Assembly: GCA_017381715.1 (NCBI GenBank)
Contig: JAFOBR010000006.1
Coordinates: forward strand, 1 to 32,717
Direction: 5' to 3'
Source of the DNA: Clostridia bacterium
GTDB taxonomy: Bacteria; Bacillota; Clostridia; Oscillospirales; CAG-382
Length of the DNA: 32,717 nt
A model generated the notes under the pieces. It did no database searches and was not told where the DNA came from. It was given only the letters and a program-made list of their open reading frames with translations. Positions 1 to 7,020 of this stretch are shown piece by piece. Each line of letters begins with the position of its first letter. The stretch's first letter is position 1. The position numbers were made by a program, and so were the translations under genes.

Positions 1-5
1 CGTGT

Positions 6-54
6 TGATGATATACAATGCTTCGCATTGATGATATACACGCCTTACGGCGTG
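6..54. repeat. Tandem hairpin repeat (two 12-bp direct repeats with palindromic cores)
   Basis: The 12-mer TGATGATATACA occurs at 6-17 and again at 29-40. The spacer after the first copy forms a hairpin (CAATGC 16-21 with GCATTG 25-30). The sequence after the second forms another (CACGCC 39-44 with GGCGTG 49-54). The two stems differ in sequence but both keep pairing and use the same flanking CA/TG, so the unit is a constant 12-mer followed by a variable palindrome. It runs close to the window edge and may be the end of a longer array. It resembles REP/MITE-like intergenic repeats; it encodes no protein. Confidence 0.7.
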
Positions 55-99
55 ATTTTTGGCGAGTTGCAATTTTGTCCTACGAGTACAAAAAGAAAA

Positions 100-123
100 G
101 TGCCTCTTATGAGGCGCTTTTTT
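100..123 (+). terminator. Rho-independent terminator for an upstream + strand gene
   Basis: GTGCCTC (100-106) pairs with GAGGCGC (111-117), with one G-T pair and a TTAT loop, and is followed by six T (118-123). It probably ends a transcript that begins left of the window. Confidence 0.75.
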
Positions 124-218
124 GTCAATGATTATGAAGACGGCAAAATTTCCTTTTATTGCGAAAACTTTGATATCTTAGAAAATTGAGATAATTATTA
201 AATTTTACTTCAAAACGC

Positions 219-249
219 AAAAAATCCGAGTCATCAGACTCGGATTTTT
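219..249 (-). terminator. Terminator of ribF
   Basis: TCCGAGTC (225-232) and GACTCGGA (237-244) form a perfect 8-bp stem with an ATCA loop. An A tract (219-224) on one side and a T tract (245-249) on the other make it bidirectional. It lies just past the ribF stop codon at 253-255. Confidence 0.88.
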
Positions 250-252
250 ATT

Positions 253-1152
253 TTACTTTATATAGCTCTTCGCCGTTTCTATATCCTTTTTTACCTGCTC
301 GGCAAGCGATTCCACCGAATCGAATTTCTTTTCTCCTCGAATAAAGCGCAAAAACTCTATCTTTATTTCTTTTCCGTAAATGTCTTCACAGAAATCGAAA
401 ATAAAGTTTTCCGCACGGCGTATTTTTTCGTCCACCGTGGGATTTGTACCGATATTGGTGATACCGTAAAAGGATCTTCCCTCAAAAGAAGTTACGGTAA
501 GATATACTCCGTCCTTCGGGAACACCTTGTTTTTGGGGATATGAACGTTTGCTGTGGGGAATCCCAAGGTTCTGCCCAGCTTTTTTCCGTTTGTTACGGT
601 GCCGCTTATACTGTACGGTCTTCCCAAAAGTCTGCTCGCCTTTTCGGGAAAGCCGTTTTCTATATATTCCCGTATTCTGGTGGAGCTTACCGTTTCGCCG
701 TCAACGCTTATTTCTTTGGATATTTCCACGGAAATATCTTGCTTTTCACAAAGCTGTTTCAGCTCTTCCGGTGTACCTTTGCCACCTGCGCCAAAGCTAT
801 AGTTAAACCCGCAAAACACCTTTTCTGCGTTAAGATTTTCTTTAAGCACGGTGTTTACAAACTTATCTTTTGTAAGTCCTTTTACATCCTCCGAAAAGGG
901 GAATGCTATAAGTATATCAACCCCCAGCGTTTCAAAAAGGGCTTTTCTTTCGTCATTGTCGGTTATGGAAAGAGCTGACTTTTTGGGAGAATTAATGAAT
1001 GTCCATACAACAGCGGGAATATTATTTTCACGGCTGTACTTTACCGCGTTTTCTATAACCGTTTTGTGCCCAACGTGCACTCCGTCAAAAAATCCCAAAG
1101 CCACGGCGGTCTTACAGTTTAATTTTGCAAACGGTGCGTTATATACGGTCAT
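253..1152 (-). CDS. ribF: Bifunctional riboflavin kinase / FAD synthetase
   Basis: Makes FMN from riboflavin and ATP, then FAD from FMN and ATP, in the cytoplasm. The N-terminal half is the nucleotidyltransferase (FAD synthetase) domain with the GFFDGVHVGH motif near residues 20-29. The C-terminal half is the riboflavin kinase domain with GRPYSISGTV and GFPTANV motifs. Length is 299 residues, normal for the family. The frame is open to 1197, but the ATG at 1152 has an AAAGGAGG site just upstream, and the upstream Met is part of the leader. A sigma-A promoter lies at 1187-1215. I see no FMN riboswitch in the short leader, so flavin feedback through RNA is unlikely. It is a single-gene transcript ended by the 219-249 hairpin. 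Confidence 0.96.
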   Translation of the reverse strand: MTVYNAPFAKLNCKTAVALGFFDGVHVGHKTVIENAVKYSRENNIPAVVWTFINSPKKSALSITDNDERKALFETLGVDILIAFPFSEDVKGLTKDKFVNTVLKENLNAEKVFCGFNYSFGAGGKGTPEELKQLCEKQDISVEISKEISVDGETVSSTRIREYIENGFPEKASRLLGRPYSISGTVTNGKKLGRTLGFPTANVHIPKNKVFPKDGVYLTVTSFEGRSFYGITNIGTNPTVDEKIRRAENFIFDFCEDIYGKEIKIEFLRFIRGEKKFDSVESLAEQVKKDIETAKSYIK

Positions 1153-1186
1153 TCCTAATCCTCCTTTCAAAATTCGGTTTAACCGT

Positions 1187-1215
1187 ATTATATACACTTT
1201 GTTTCAAAAAGTCAA
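1187..1215 (-). promoter_or_regulatory. Sigma-A promoter of ribF
   Basis: Reading the minus strand, TTGACT (1210-1215), a 17-bp spacer, then TATAAT (1187-1192), about 35 bases before the ribF ATG. A small inverted repeat CGGTTTAACCG (1175-1185) lies in the leader. Confidence 0.82.
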
Positions 1216-1286
1216 TTGCTCTGCAAAGACACAGTAAATATAATATAAATTATGTGTTAAATTATTACGAAAAACCACCTATCTTG

Positions 1287-1315
1287 TTGACTTTTGGCGT
1301 TTTGAGTTGTATACT
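1287..1315 (+). promoter_or_regulatory. Sigma-A promoter of the FkbH-ACP-MBOAT-DHHW operon
   Basis: TTGACT (1287-1292), a 17-bp spacer, TATACT (1310-1315), placed 35 bases before the TTG start of the first gene. It is divergent from the ribF promoter. Confidence 0.8.
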
Positions 1316-1350
1316 GTTATGACTAATATTAATAAATAGGAGGGATCTTT

Positions 1351-3084
1351 TTGCTTTTACCCGCCTTTACCGAACTTAAAAGAAACTTGAAAAAGGATTT
1401 TTCTTCGCTCCCCGTCATAAAACTGGGCATTATCGGCGATTGCGCCACCCAGCATATTGCAGTTGCTCTTCGCGGCTGGGGGTATGAGAAAGGTATTAAT
1501 TTCGATATTTTCGATTCCGATTACAACCAGATAGATGCACAGACCATGGACCCTGCCTCCGAGCTGTATTCCCACGGCTGTGCCTACGTTGCCGTTATTA
1601 ACTGCACGGATAAATTGTTTATGCGCTTTTGCGAAACTCCGCTGGACAGCCGCAAGGATTTTGCCCAAACCGTGTGTGAATCCATTACCGCCGCTTGGAG
1701 CAGAATTTCCGCAAACAGCAAATCCCGTATAATTCAGTTTAACTTTCCCGTGTGGGATGACCGGATATTCGGTGATTTCGGCGCAAAAACAGTAGATTCC
1801 TTTGCGTACCAGACAAGAAAGCTTAATTTCCTCCTTGCCGAAAAAAGCGGTGAATACAAAAACGTATTCATTTGCGATATTGAGGGGATTCAGAGCAGAG
1901 TAGGGGAAAGTGCATTGCGGGATAACAAGATGTTCTGCATTGCCAAAATGCCCTTCCGCACCGATATCCTTCCCCTTATTGCAAAGAGCATAACCGATAT
2001 CGTTCTTTCCGCAGAAGGGAAAATCAAAAAATGCGTGGTTCTTGATCTTGATAACACCCTTTGGGGCGGTGTTGTGGGTGATGACGGCACAGACGGCATT
2101 CAGATCGGCGAGCTGGGAACGGGACACGCATTCACTCACTTCCAGCTTTGGCTTAAAGAGCTTAAAAACCGCGGAATAATTCTTTGCGTGTGCTCCAAAA
2201 ATAACGAAGAAAACGCAAAGGATCCCTTTATAAACCATCCCGAAATGGTGCTTCGTCTTGAGGATATATCCGTTTTCGTTGCCAACTGGCAGGATAAAGC
2301 AAGTAATATCCGCTATATCCGCGACGTGCTGAATATCGGTATGGACAGTATGGTATTCTTGGACGATAACCCCTTTGAGCGTGAAGTTGTACGCAGTCTT
2401 ATTCCCGATATAACCGTGCCGGATTTGCCTGAAAACCCCGAAGAATACGTAGATTTTCTCCGCGCAGAAGGATTGTTCGGAACCGCTTCCTATTCCAAGG
2501 AAGACCATATGAGAACCGACCAATACCGTGCAGAAGCAGAAAGGGTTTCTCTGCAGAGCAAGTGTGCGGATTATGATGATTATCTTAAGAGCCTTGAAAT
2601 GGTGGCAGAGGCAAAAGCCTTTGATGCCTACCATTTCCCGAGAATAGCACAGCTTACCCAGCGTTCCAACCAGTTCAATCTCCGCACGGTAAGATATACC
2701 GAGCAGGAAATTGAGGATATCGCTAAGGATGATAAATATATAACTGTTTATTTCACCCTTAAGGATAAATTCGGCGACCACGGACTTATCTCCGCCGTTA
2801 TTATGGAAAAGCGGGAGGAATGTCTTTTTGTAAACACCTACCTTATGTCCTGCCGTGTACTCAAGCGGGGTATGGAGGAGTTTATTATCAACACAATGGT
2901 AGAAACCGCAAGGGATGCAGGCTACAAAAAGGTTGTGGGTGAATATATCAAGACCCCTAAAAACGCAATGGTAGCCGATATTTACGAAAAGCTGGGCTTT
3001 ACTCCCAACGGTGATAATACCTTTACCGCAGATACGGATAGTTTCAAATTCAATAAAACACACATTCAGAAAGGTGATATATAA
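1351..3084 (+). CDS. FkbH-like HAD-IIIC phosphatase / glyceryltransferase
   Basis: A 577-residue three-part protein. Residues 1-220 resemble the SGNH-like N-terminal part of FkbH/BF1531 proteins. Residues 225-390 are a HAD domain with the DxDxT signature D232, D234, T236 and a later LDDNPFERE motif. Residues 430-570 are the GNAT-like FkbH C-terminal part with FGDHG and MSCRVLKRG motifs. In polyketide pathways, FkbH enzymes take 1,3-bisphosphoglycerate, remove phosphate and load a glyceryl group on an acyl carrier protein. The next gene, one base downstream, is an ACP, which supports the same reaction here. Start: TTG at 1351 with AGGAGG eight bases upstream. It could load another acyl group; the substrate is inferred from the family. 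Confidence 0.88.
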   Translation: MLLPAFTELKRNLKKDFSSLPVIKLGIIGDCATQHIAVALRGWGYEKGINFDIFDSDYNQIDAQTMDPASELYSHGCAYVAVINCTDKLFMRFCETPLDSRKDFAQTVCESITAAWSRISANSKSRIIQFNFPVWDDRIFGDFGAKTVDSFAYQTRKLNFLLAEKSGEYKNVFICDIEGIQSRVGESALRDNKMFCIAKMPFRTDILPLIAKSITDIVLSAEGKIKKCVVLDLDNTLWGGVVGDDGTDGIQIGELGTGHAFTHFQLWLKELKNRGIILCVCSKNNEENAKDPFINHPEMVLRLEDISVFVANWQDKASNIRYIRDVLNIGMDSMVFLDDNPFEREVVRSLIPDITVPDLPENPEEYVDFLRAEGLFGTASYSKEDHMRTDQYRAEAERVSLQSKCADYDDYLKSLEMVAEAKAFDAYHFPRIAQLTQRSNQFNLRTVRYTEQEIEDIAKDDKYITVYFTLKDKFGDHGLISAVIMEKREECLFVNTYLMSCRVLKRGMEEFIINTMVETARDAGYKKVVGEYIKTPKNAMVADIYEKLGFTPNGDNTFTADTDSFKFNKTHIQKGDI

Positions 3085-3085
3085 A

Positions 3086-3322
3086 ATGAACGAGATATAC
3101 GAAAGATTAAACCAAGTTTTTGCCGATGTATTTGATGAAGACGTTACCGTTAATGCTTCCACCACGGCAGACGATATAGAAGATTGGGATTCTCTTACCC
3201 ATATTACTCTTATTTCCGCTATCGAAGAAGAATTCGGTATGAAGTTCAGTATGAAGGAAGTTGTTGGAATGAACAACGTGGGCGAGCTTGCAGAAATCGT
3301 TGCCGCACGCAGAAAGAGGTAA
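3086..3322 (+). CDS. Acyl carrier protein, stand-alone
   Basis: A 78-residue acidic ACP with the DSL motif at residues 35-37 (DWDSLTHI). Ser36 is the expected 4'-phosphopantetheine attachment site. The ATG at 3086 follows the FkbH stop by one base, with an AAAGGTGAT ribosome site inside the end of the previous gene, so the two are co-translated. The open frame extends upstream to 3011, but that part overlaps FkbH and is not ACP-like. It sits between FkbH and an MBOAT, so it probably carries the activated acyl group to the membrane, as DltC does in the Dlt system. It is not next to fatty-acid genes, which argues against a housekeeping AcpP role. Confidence 0.93.
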   Translation: MNEIYERLNQVFADVFDEDVTVNASTTADDIEDWDSLTHITLISAIEEEFGMKFSMKEVVGMNNVGELAEIVAARRKR

Positions 3323-3331
3323 TTTTTAAAA

Positions 3332-4819
3332 ATGGTATTTTCAAGTCCGTTTTTTGTATATATTTTTCTGCCCCTCTTGTTGCTTTTATACTATGTAGGT
3401 AAAAGCAGCACCTGGCGCAGAGGAATACTTTTGGTATTTTCACTTTTCTTCTACGCTTGGGGCGAGCCGGTATATCTGTTCTTAATGCTGTTTTCGGCAC
3501 TTATCAACTATATATTCGGCATATTGGTAGGCAAAGGAAAAACGCCATCCGCACGCAAACTTGCTGTTGCCGGCGGTGTTATTTTAAACCTTGCAATGCT
3601 GGGCGTGTTCAAATACGCTGGCTTTGCTGTGGAATCGATCAACGCTGTTCTGGGCTTATCAATTCCCGTTCCCGCCATCGTTTTGCCCTTGGGTATAAGC
3701 TTTTACACCTTCCAGGCAATGACATACGTTATAGACGTTTACCGTGAAAACTGCCCTCCCCAAAAGTCTTTTTCACGTTTGCTTCTGTTCATAACCTTCT
3801 TCCCTCAGTTGGTTGCGGGTCCTATCGTACGTTATACGGATATAGAGGACCAGCTTGAATACCGCCGTGTTTCCGCAAAGGAGATAAACGACGGTCTGTA
3901 CAGATTTGCCATCGGTATGGGTAAAAAGGTTGTGTTTGCAAACACCTGCGCACTGGCTGCGGAAAACCTTTTTGCAACCACTGCGGGTCCCACCGTTTTA
4001 AGCAGCTGGGGCGGAATATTATTTTACGCTTTGCAGGTTTATTTCGATTTCTCAGGATATTCGGATATGGCGATAGGACTGGGCCACATGTTTGGCTTTA
4101 CCTTCCCCGAAAACTTTGACCACCCCTACATATCCAAAAACGTCACCGAATACTGGCGTCGTTGGCATATGACCTTGGGCGGTTGGTTCAGAGATTACCT
4201 TTTCTATCCCGTTATGCGTTCAAAGCTTGTTACAAAGCTTACCAAATCCCTTAAGAGTTCGGGACACAAGACCGCCGCAAAGAATCTGCCCACAATTATC
4301 GCACTTACGGTAGTTTGGTTTTCCACCGGTCTTTGGCACGGTGCAAGCTGGAACTACGTGCTGTGGGGCGTGTATTACGGTGCTTGGCTTATTCTTGAAA
4401 AGTTTATTCTGGATAAAGCCTATAAACGTCTGCCCGATATGCTGTCGACCGTAATCCAGCGCGTGTCCTTCGTGTTTATTACTCTGTTCGGTTACGCTAT
4501 ATTCTATAACGAAACCAATCTGTTTACAAAGCTCGGTCATTATTTCGGTATCGGCACCACGGGATTTACAAACGTGTATTCCGAATCAATGATATACGAA
4601 AACGGTCTGCTTCTTATAGTGGCCCTTATAAGCTGTACTCCTCTTGCCGCTTTTGTTATGAGCAAGATCCGCGCAAAGCTTAACTCTTCTTTGGGCGAGG
4701 AGAAGGCATACACAATTGACCGTGTGTTTAAAACCGTTGTTATTATCGCATTGTTTGCTCTCTGCACCGTGCGTCTTGCAGGGGATTCCTATAATCCCTT
4801 CATTTACTTTAAATTTTAG
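3332..4819 (+). CDS. MBOAT family O-acyltransferase, AlgI-like
   Basis: A 495-residue polytopic membrane protein of the usual MBOAT length, with about ten or more hydrophobic segments. It carries the two hallmark histidine regions: RRWHMTLGGWFRD with His279, and STGLWHGASW with His336, matching the conserved pair of AlgI/PatA/DltB proteins. The family moves an acyl group across the membrane for attachment to an extracytoplasmic polysaccharide. The ATG at 3332 lies nine bases after the ACP stop, preceded by GAGG. Context (ACP before, DHHW protein after) suggests the donor is acyl-ACP. The RRWH motif fits the alginate-acetylation branch better than classical DltB. Confidence 0.94.
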   Translation: MVFSSPFFVYIFLPLLLLLYYVGKSSTWRRGILLVFSLFFYAWGEPVYLFLMLFSALINYIFGILVGKGKTPSARKLAVAGGVILNLAMLGVFKYAGFAVESINAVLGLSIPVPAIVLPLGISFYTFQAMTYVIDVYRENCPPQKSFSRLLLFITFFPQLVAGPIVRYTDIEDQLEYRRVSAKEINDGLYRFAIGMGKKVVFANTCALAAENLFATTAGPTVLSSWGGILFYALQVYFDFSGYSDMAIGLGHMFGFTFPENFDHPYISKNVTEYWRRWHMTLGGWFRDYLFYPVMRSKLVTKLTKSLKSSGHKTAAKNLPTIIALTVVWFSTGLWHGASWNYVLWGVYYGAWLILEKFILDKAYKRLPDMLSTVIQRVSFVFITLFGYAIFYNETNLFTKLGHYFGIGTTGFTNVYSESMIYENGLLLIVALISCTPLAAFVMSKIRAKLNSSLGEEKAYTIDRVFKTVVIIALFALCTVRLAGDSYNPFIYFKF

Positions 4820-4834
4820 AAGGGCGGTGGGAAG

Positions 4835-6433
4835 ATGAAAAATAATAAATTTATAGACGAATTGGTTTTATTTATTTTCGTAATCCTGCTGGGCTCTGTG
4901 GCAATACTCAATCTGTGCCAGACAGAACGCCCCACCGTTTCGGAAATAGAAAACCGCAATCTTGCAACAATGCCCGATTTCACTTGGGATACGTTCTTGA
5001 GCGGCAAATATTTTGCAGATATAGCCGATTTCGTTTCGGATACCTTTATCGGCAGAGAAACGCTGGTATCTTTATCCAAAAAGCTGGATACGTTCAAATC
5101 CCTTTCCATTATTTATGAACGTGAAGGAATGACGGTAATTATCGACCCTAACGCAGGTCAGGGAGAAAAAGAGGAAAGCGACGATTTCAGTTTGCCCGAA
5201 TTTTCTCTGCCTCCCATTCCTCCCGAAGAATCCGACGTTTCCGATGAAAGCGAGGTTTCGGGTGAAGAACCCGTAATTATTCCCGTAAAGCTTTCCGCAG
5301 AAAGCGCCACCTTTACTGCGGGCGCCACCTATCTGCTTTCCGCAACTGTAGGCGAGGGATATGAAAATCTCGTATGGTCTGTTACAGGGGATGCCGGAAT
5401 TTCTATCGTTGTTAATAACGATGGCACCGTAACCGTTAAGGGCGATTCCGCAGGAAAAGCTACGGTTTCCGCCACCGTTAATAAGGACGGAGAAGCCTTC
5501 AGCGCCGAGTGTGTGATCACCGTAAACGCGGTAGTCATAGCGCCTACGGAACAGCCGGCGGAATTCCTGCCCAGCGGACTTATTATCTATAATGGCGCCG
5601 CATACTCTCAGTCCTTCTTCTCCGCAACCTATGCGCCCAGATACGCGGCGATCTACGAACGATACGCCCAGATGTTCCCCGATACACGTATGAACGTGGT
5701 TATTGCACCTTTGGCAACCATTACCATTACGGATCCCGAGGTAAGCTCAAAAATTTCCAATCAGGCGGCTATACTTGATAAAATGGAAGCGGAAATTGTC
5801 GGCGACGTTAACTTCGTAAATCTTAAAAACGTATATGTGGAGCACGCAGAGGAATATCTCTTCTTCAAGAGCGACCATCATTGGACCCACAGAGGCGCGT
5901 ACTACGCATATTCGGAGTTTATAAAATCCGTTGGTATGACACCTACTCCTATCAAGGATTTTGATGTGGAGATAATTACCGATAAATATATCGGTTCTAT
6001 GTACGGCTATACAGGCGATGAGCGTGTAAAGAGCTTTTACGATACTATCGAAGCTTATATGCCCAACAAAGAACTTACAATGACGATCTTCCGTAACGAC
6101 GGTAAGTCTTCAACCCATAATTTCTGTATCAACACGGGAATTAAGGGATACACGGCGTTTATCTCCGGCGACCATCCCTATATGGTTATCAACGTGCCGG
6201 AAAATCCTCAGGATAAGTCCATTCTGGTTATCAAGGATTCCTACGGCAACGCCTTCGTACCCTATCTTACCGAGCATTACGGAAACATTATCGTCATCGA
6301 CCCCCGCCACGTGGATATGAATATCTACGAGGAGTTCAAGGATTACGGTCTTACCGATATAGTGTTTATGGTAAATACCTCCTCAGGTAATACCAAGGCT
6401 TGGTATAATTATCTGGTGAACCTTATCGACTGA
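4835..6433 (+). CDS. DHHW/AlgJ-like SGNH-fold surface acyl-transfer protein with an Ig-like insert
   Basis: A 532-residue protein with an N-terminal membrane segment (about residues 9-29) followed by an ENRNLATMP motif typical of the DHHW family. A Glu/Ser/Pro-rich linker (about 108-145) leads to a Big_2-type bacterial Ig-like domain (about 146-232), then the SGNH-like domain. The DHHW motif is D347-H348-H349-W350, and a later KDSYGN gives Ser469. By analogy with AlgJ/AlgX, D347, H349 and S469 are the likely catalytic Asp-His-Ser set. It should act outside the membrane, placing the acyl group delivered by the MBOAT. ATG at 4835 after a GGGCGGTGGG stretch. The Ig-like insert is unusual for the family and could bind the wall or spread the enzyme outward. 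Confidence 0.87.
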   Translation: MKNNKFIDELVLFIFVILLGSVAILNLCQTERPTVSEIENRNLATMPDFTWDTFLSGKYFADIADFVSDTFIGRETLVSLSKKLDTFKSLSIIYEREGMTVIIDPNAGQGEKEESDDFSLPEFSLPPIPPEESDVSDESEVSGEEPVIIPVKLSAESATFTAGATYLLSATVGEGYENLVWSVTGDAGISIVVNNDGTVTVKGDSAGKATVSATVNKDGEAFSAECVITVNAVVIAPTEQPAEFLPSGLIIYNGAAYSQSFFSATYAPRYAAIYERYAQMFPDTRMNVVIAPLATITITDPEVSSKISNQAAILDKMEAEIVGDVNFVNLKNVYVEHAEEYLFFKSDHHWTHRGAYYAYSEFIKSVGMTPTPIKDFDVEIITDKYIGSMYGYTGDERVKSFYDTIEAYMPNKELTMTIFRNDGKSSTHNFCINTGIKGYTAFISGDHPYMVINVPENPQDKSILVIKDSYGNAFVPYLTEHYGNIIVIDPRHVDMNIYEEFKDYGLTDIVFMVNTSSGNTKAWYNYLVNLID

Positions 6434-6457
6434 TAAAACAATCACCCCAATAATAAA

Positions 6458-6489
6458 AAACAGCGGTCTGTAAAGACCGCTGTTTTGCG
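6458..6489. terminator. Bidirectional terminator between convergent operons
   Basis: A perfect 12-bp stem (6458-6469 with 6474-6485) and GTAA loop, with A-rich and T-rich flanks. It ends the DHHW operon on the plus strand and the ftsK-lipoprotein transcript on the minus strand. Confidence 0.92.
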
Positions 6490-6501
6490 TATAATGAGGT
6501 A

Positions 6502-7020
6502 TTATTGGAAAACAAACATAAGGTGCATCGGATGCAGGTAATATTCGCCGTTAACCGAATATACGATAAAGGTTGCTTCCTTGGGGTCGGTAGAGCCGCT
6601 CATTCCCTCTATAACGTAAGAAACCGTAAGGGAAAGCATCTCGCCCACCTCGCCGTCAGGCTCAAACGTGCCGGTGTATACGGCGTCTGCGGGAAACTCA
6701 TCCAGAGTTTCTTTTTTCACTTCCGTAACGGAAACAGAGGTAAAAGCTCCGCAAGCGTCTTTGTTGTAGGCTTTGGTGGATGCCAAAATTTCGGAAACAG
6801 AGGTGTGCAGGTCTGTATCGGAAATTATGGTGTAATATTCCTCAAGTTCGGAAATATATTTGTCCTCGAATACGCTTAAGTATTCGTCCGCATCTCCGCT
6901 TTTGACAGCGTTTGCAAGGGTGTTGATGGGATCACCGTATTTACCTTTCAAGGTGGATGCGCAGGAAACTGCGGTAAACGCCAAAATAATGATTAAGGTA
7001 ATTAAAACTGTTTTTTTCAT
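6502..7020 (-). CDS. Small predicted lipoprotein, function unknown
   Basis: A 172-residue protein beginning with a Lys-Lys charged end, a hydrophobic stretch and a Cys at residue 20 preceded by AVS, which fits a type II signal peptide (the -3 Ala makes the lipobox imperfect). The mature part is acidic and soluble-looking, with a predicted alpha+beta pattern; I recognise no family. Its ATG overlaps the ftsK stop codon by four bases (ATGA), with a GGTGAAGAAG ribosome site inside ftsK, so the two are translationally coupled. It should be anchored on the outer face of the membrane. The role is unknown; co-expression with ftsK is the only hint. Confidence 0.82.
   Translation of the reverse strand: MKKTVLITLIIILAFTAVSCASTLKGKYGDPINTLANAVKSGDADEYLSVFEDKYISELEEYYTIISDTDLHTSVSEILASTKAYNKDACGAFTSVSVTEVKKETLDEFPADAVYTGTFEPDGEVGEMLSLTVSYVIEGMSGSTDPKEATFIVYSVNGEYYLHPMHLMFVFQ

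Noticed and set aside
1..54. CRISPR-like array
   Set aside because: Only two short 12-base repeats with 11-base palindromic spacers; CRISPR repeats and spacers are longer, and no cas gene is present.
1153..1186. FMN riboswitch in the ribF leader
   Set aside because: The leader between promoter and start is about 30 bases, too short for the aptamer, and no conserved core is seen.
1357..3276. A 639-codon open frame on the minus strand opposite the FkbH-like gene
   Set aside because: It mirrors a clear protein family on the other strand, has no matching ribosome site or recognisable domain, and arises from the codon bias of the real gene.
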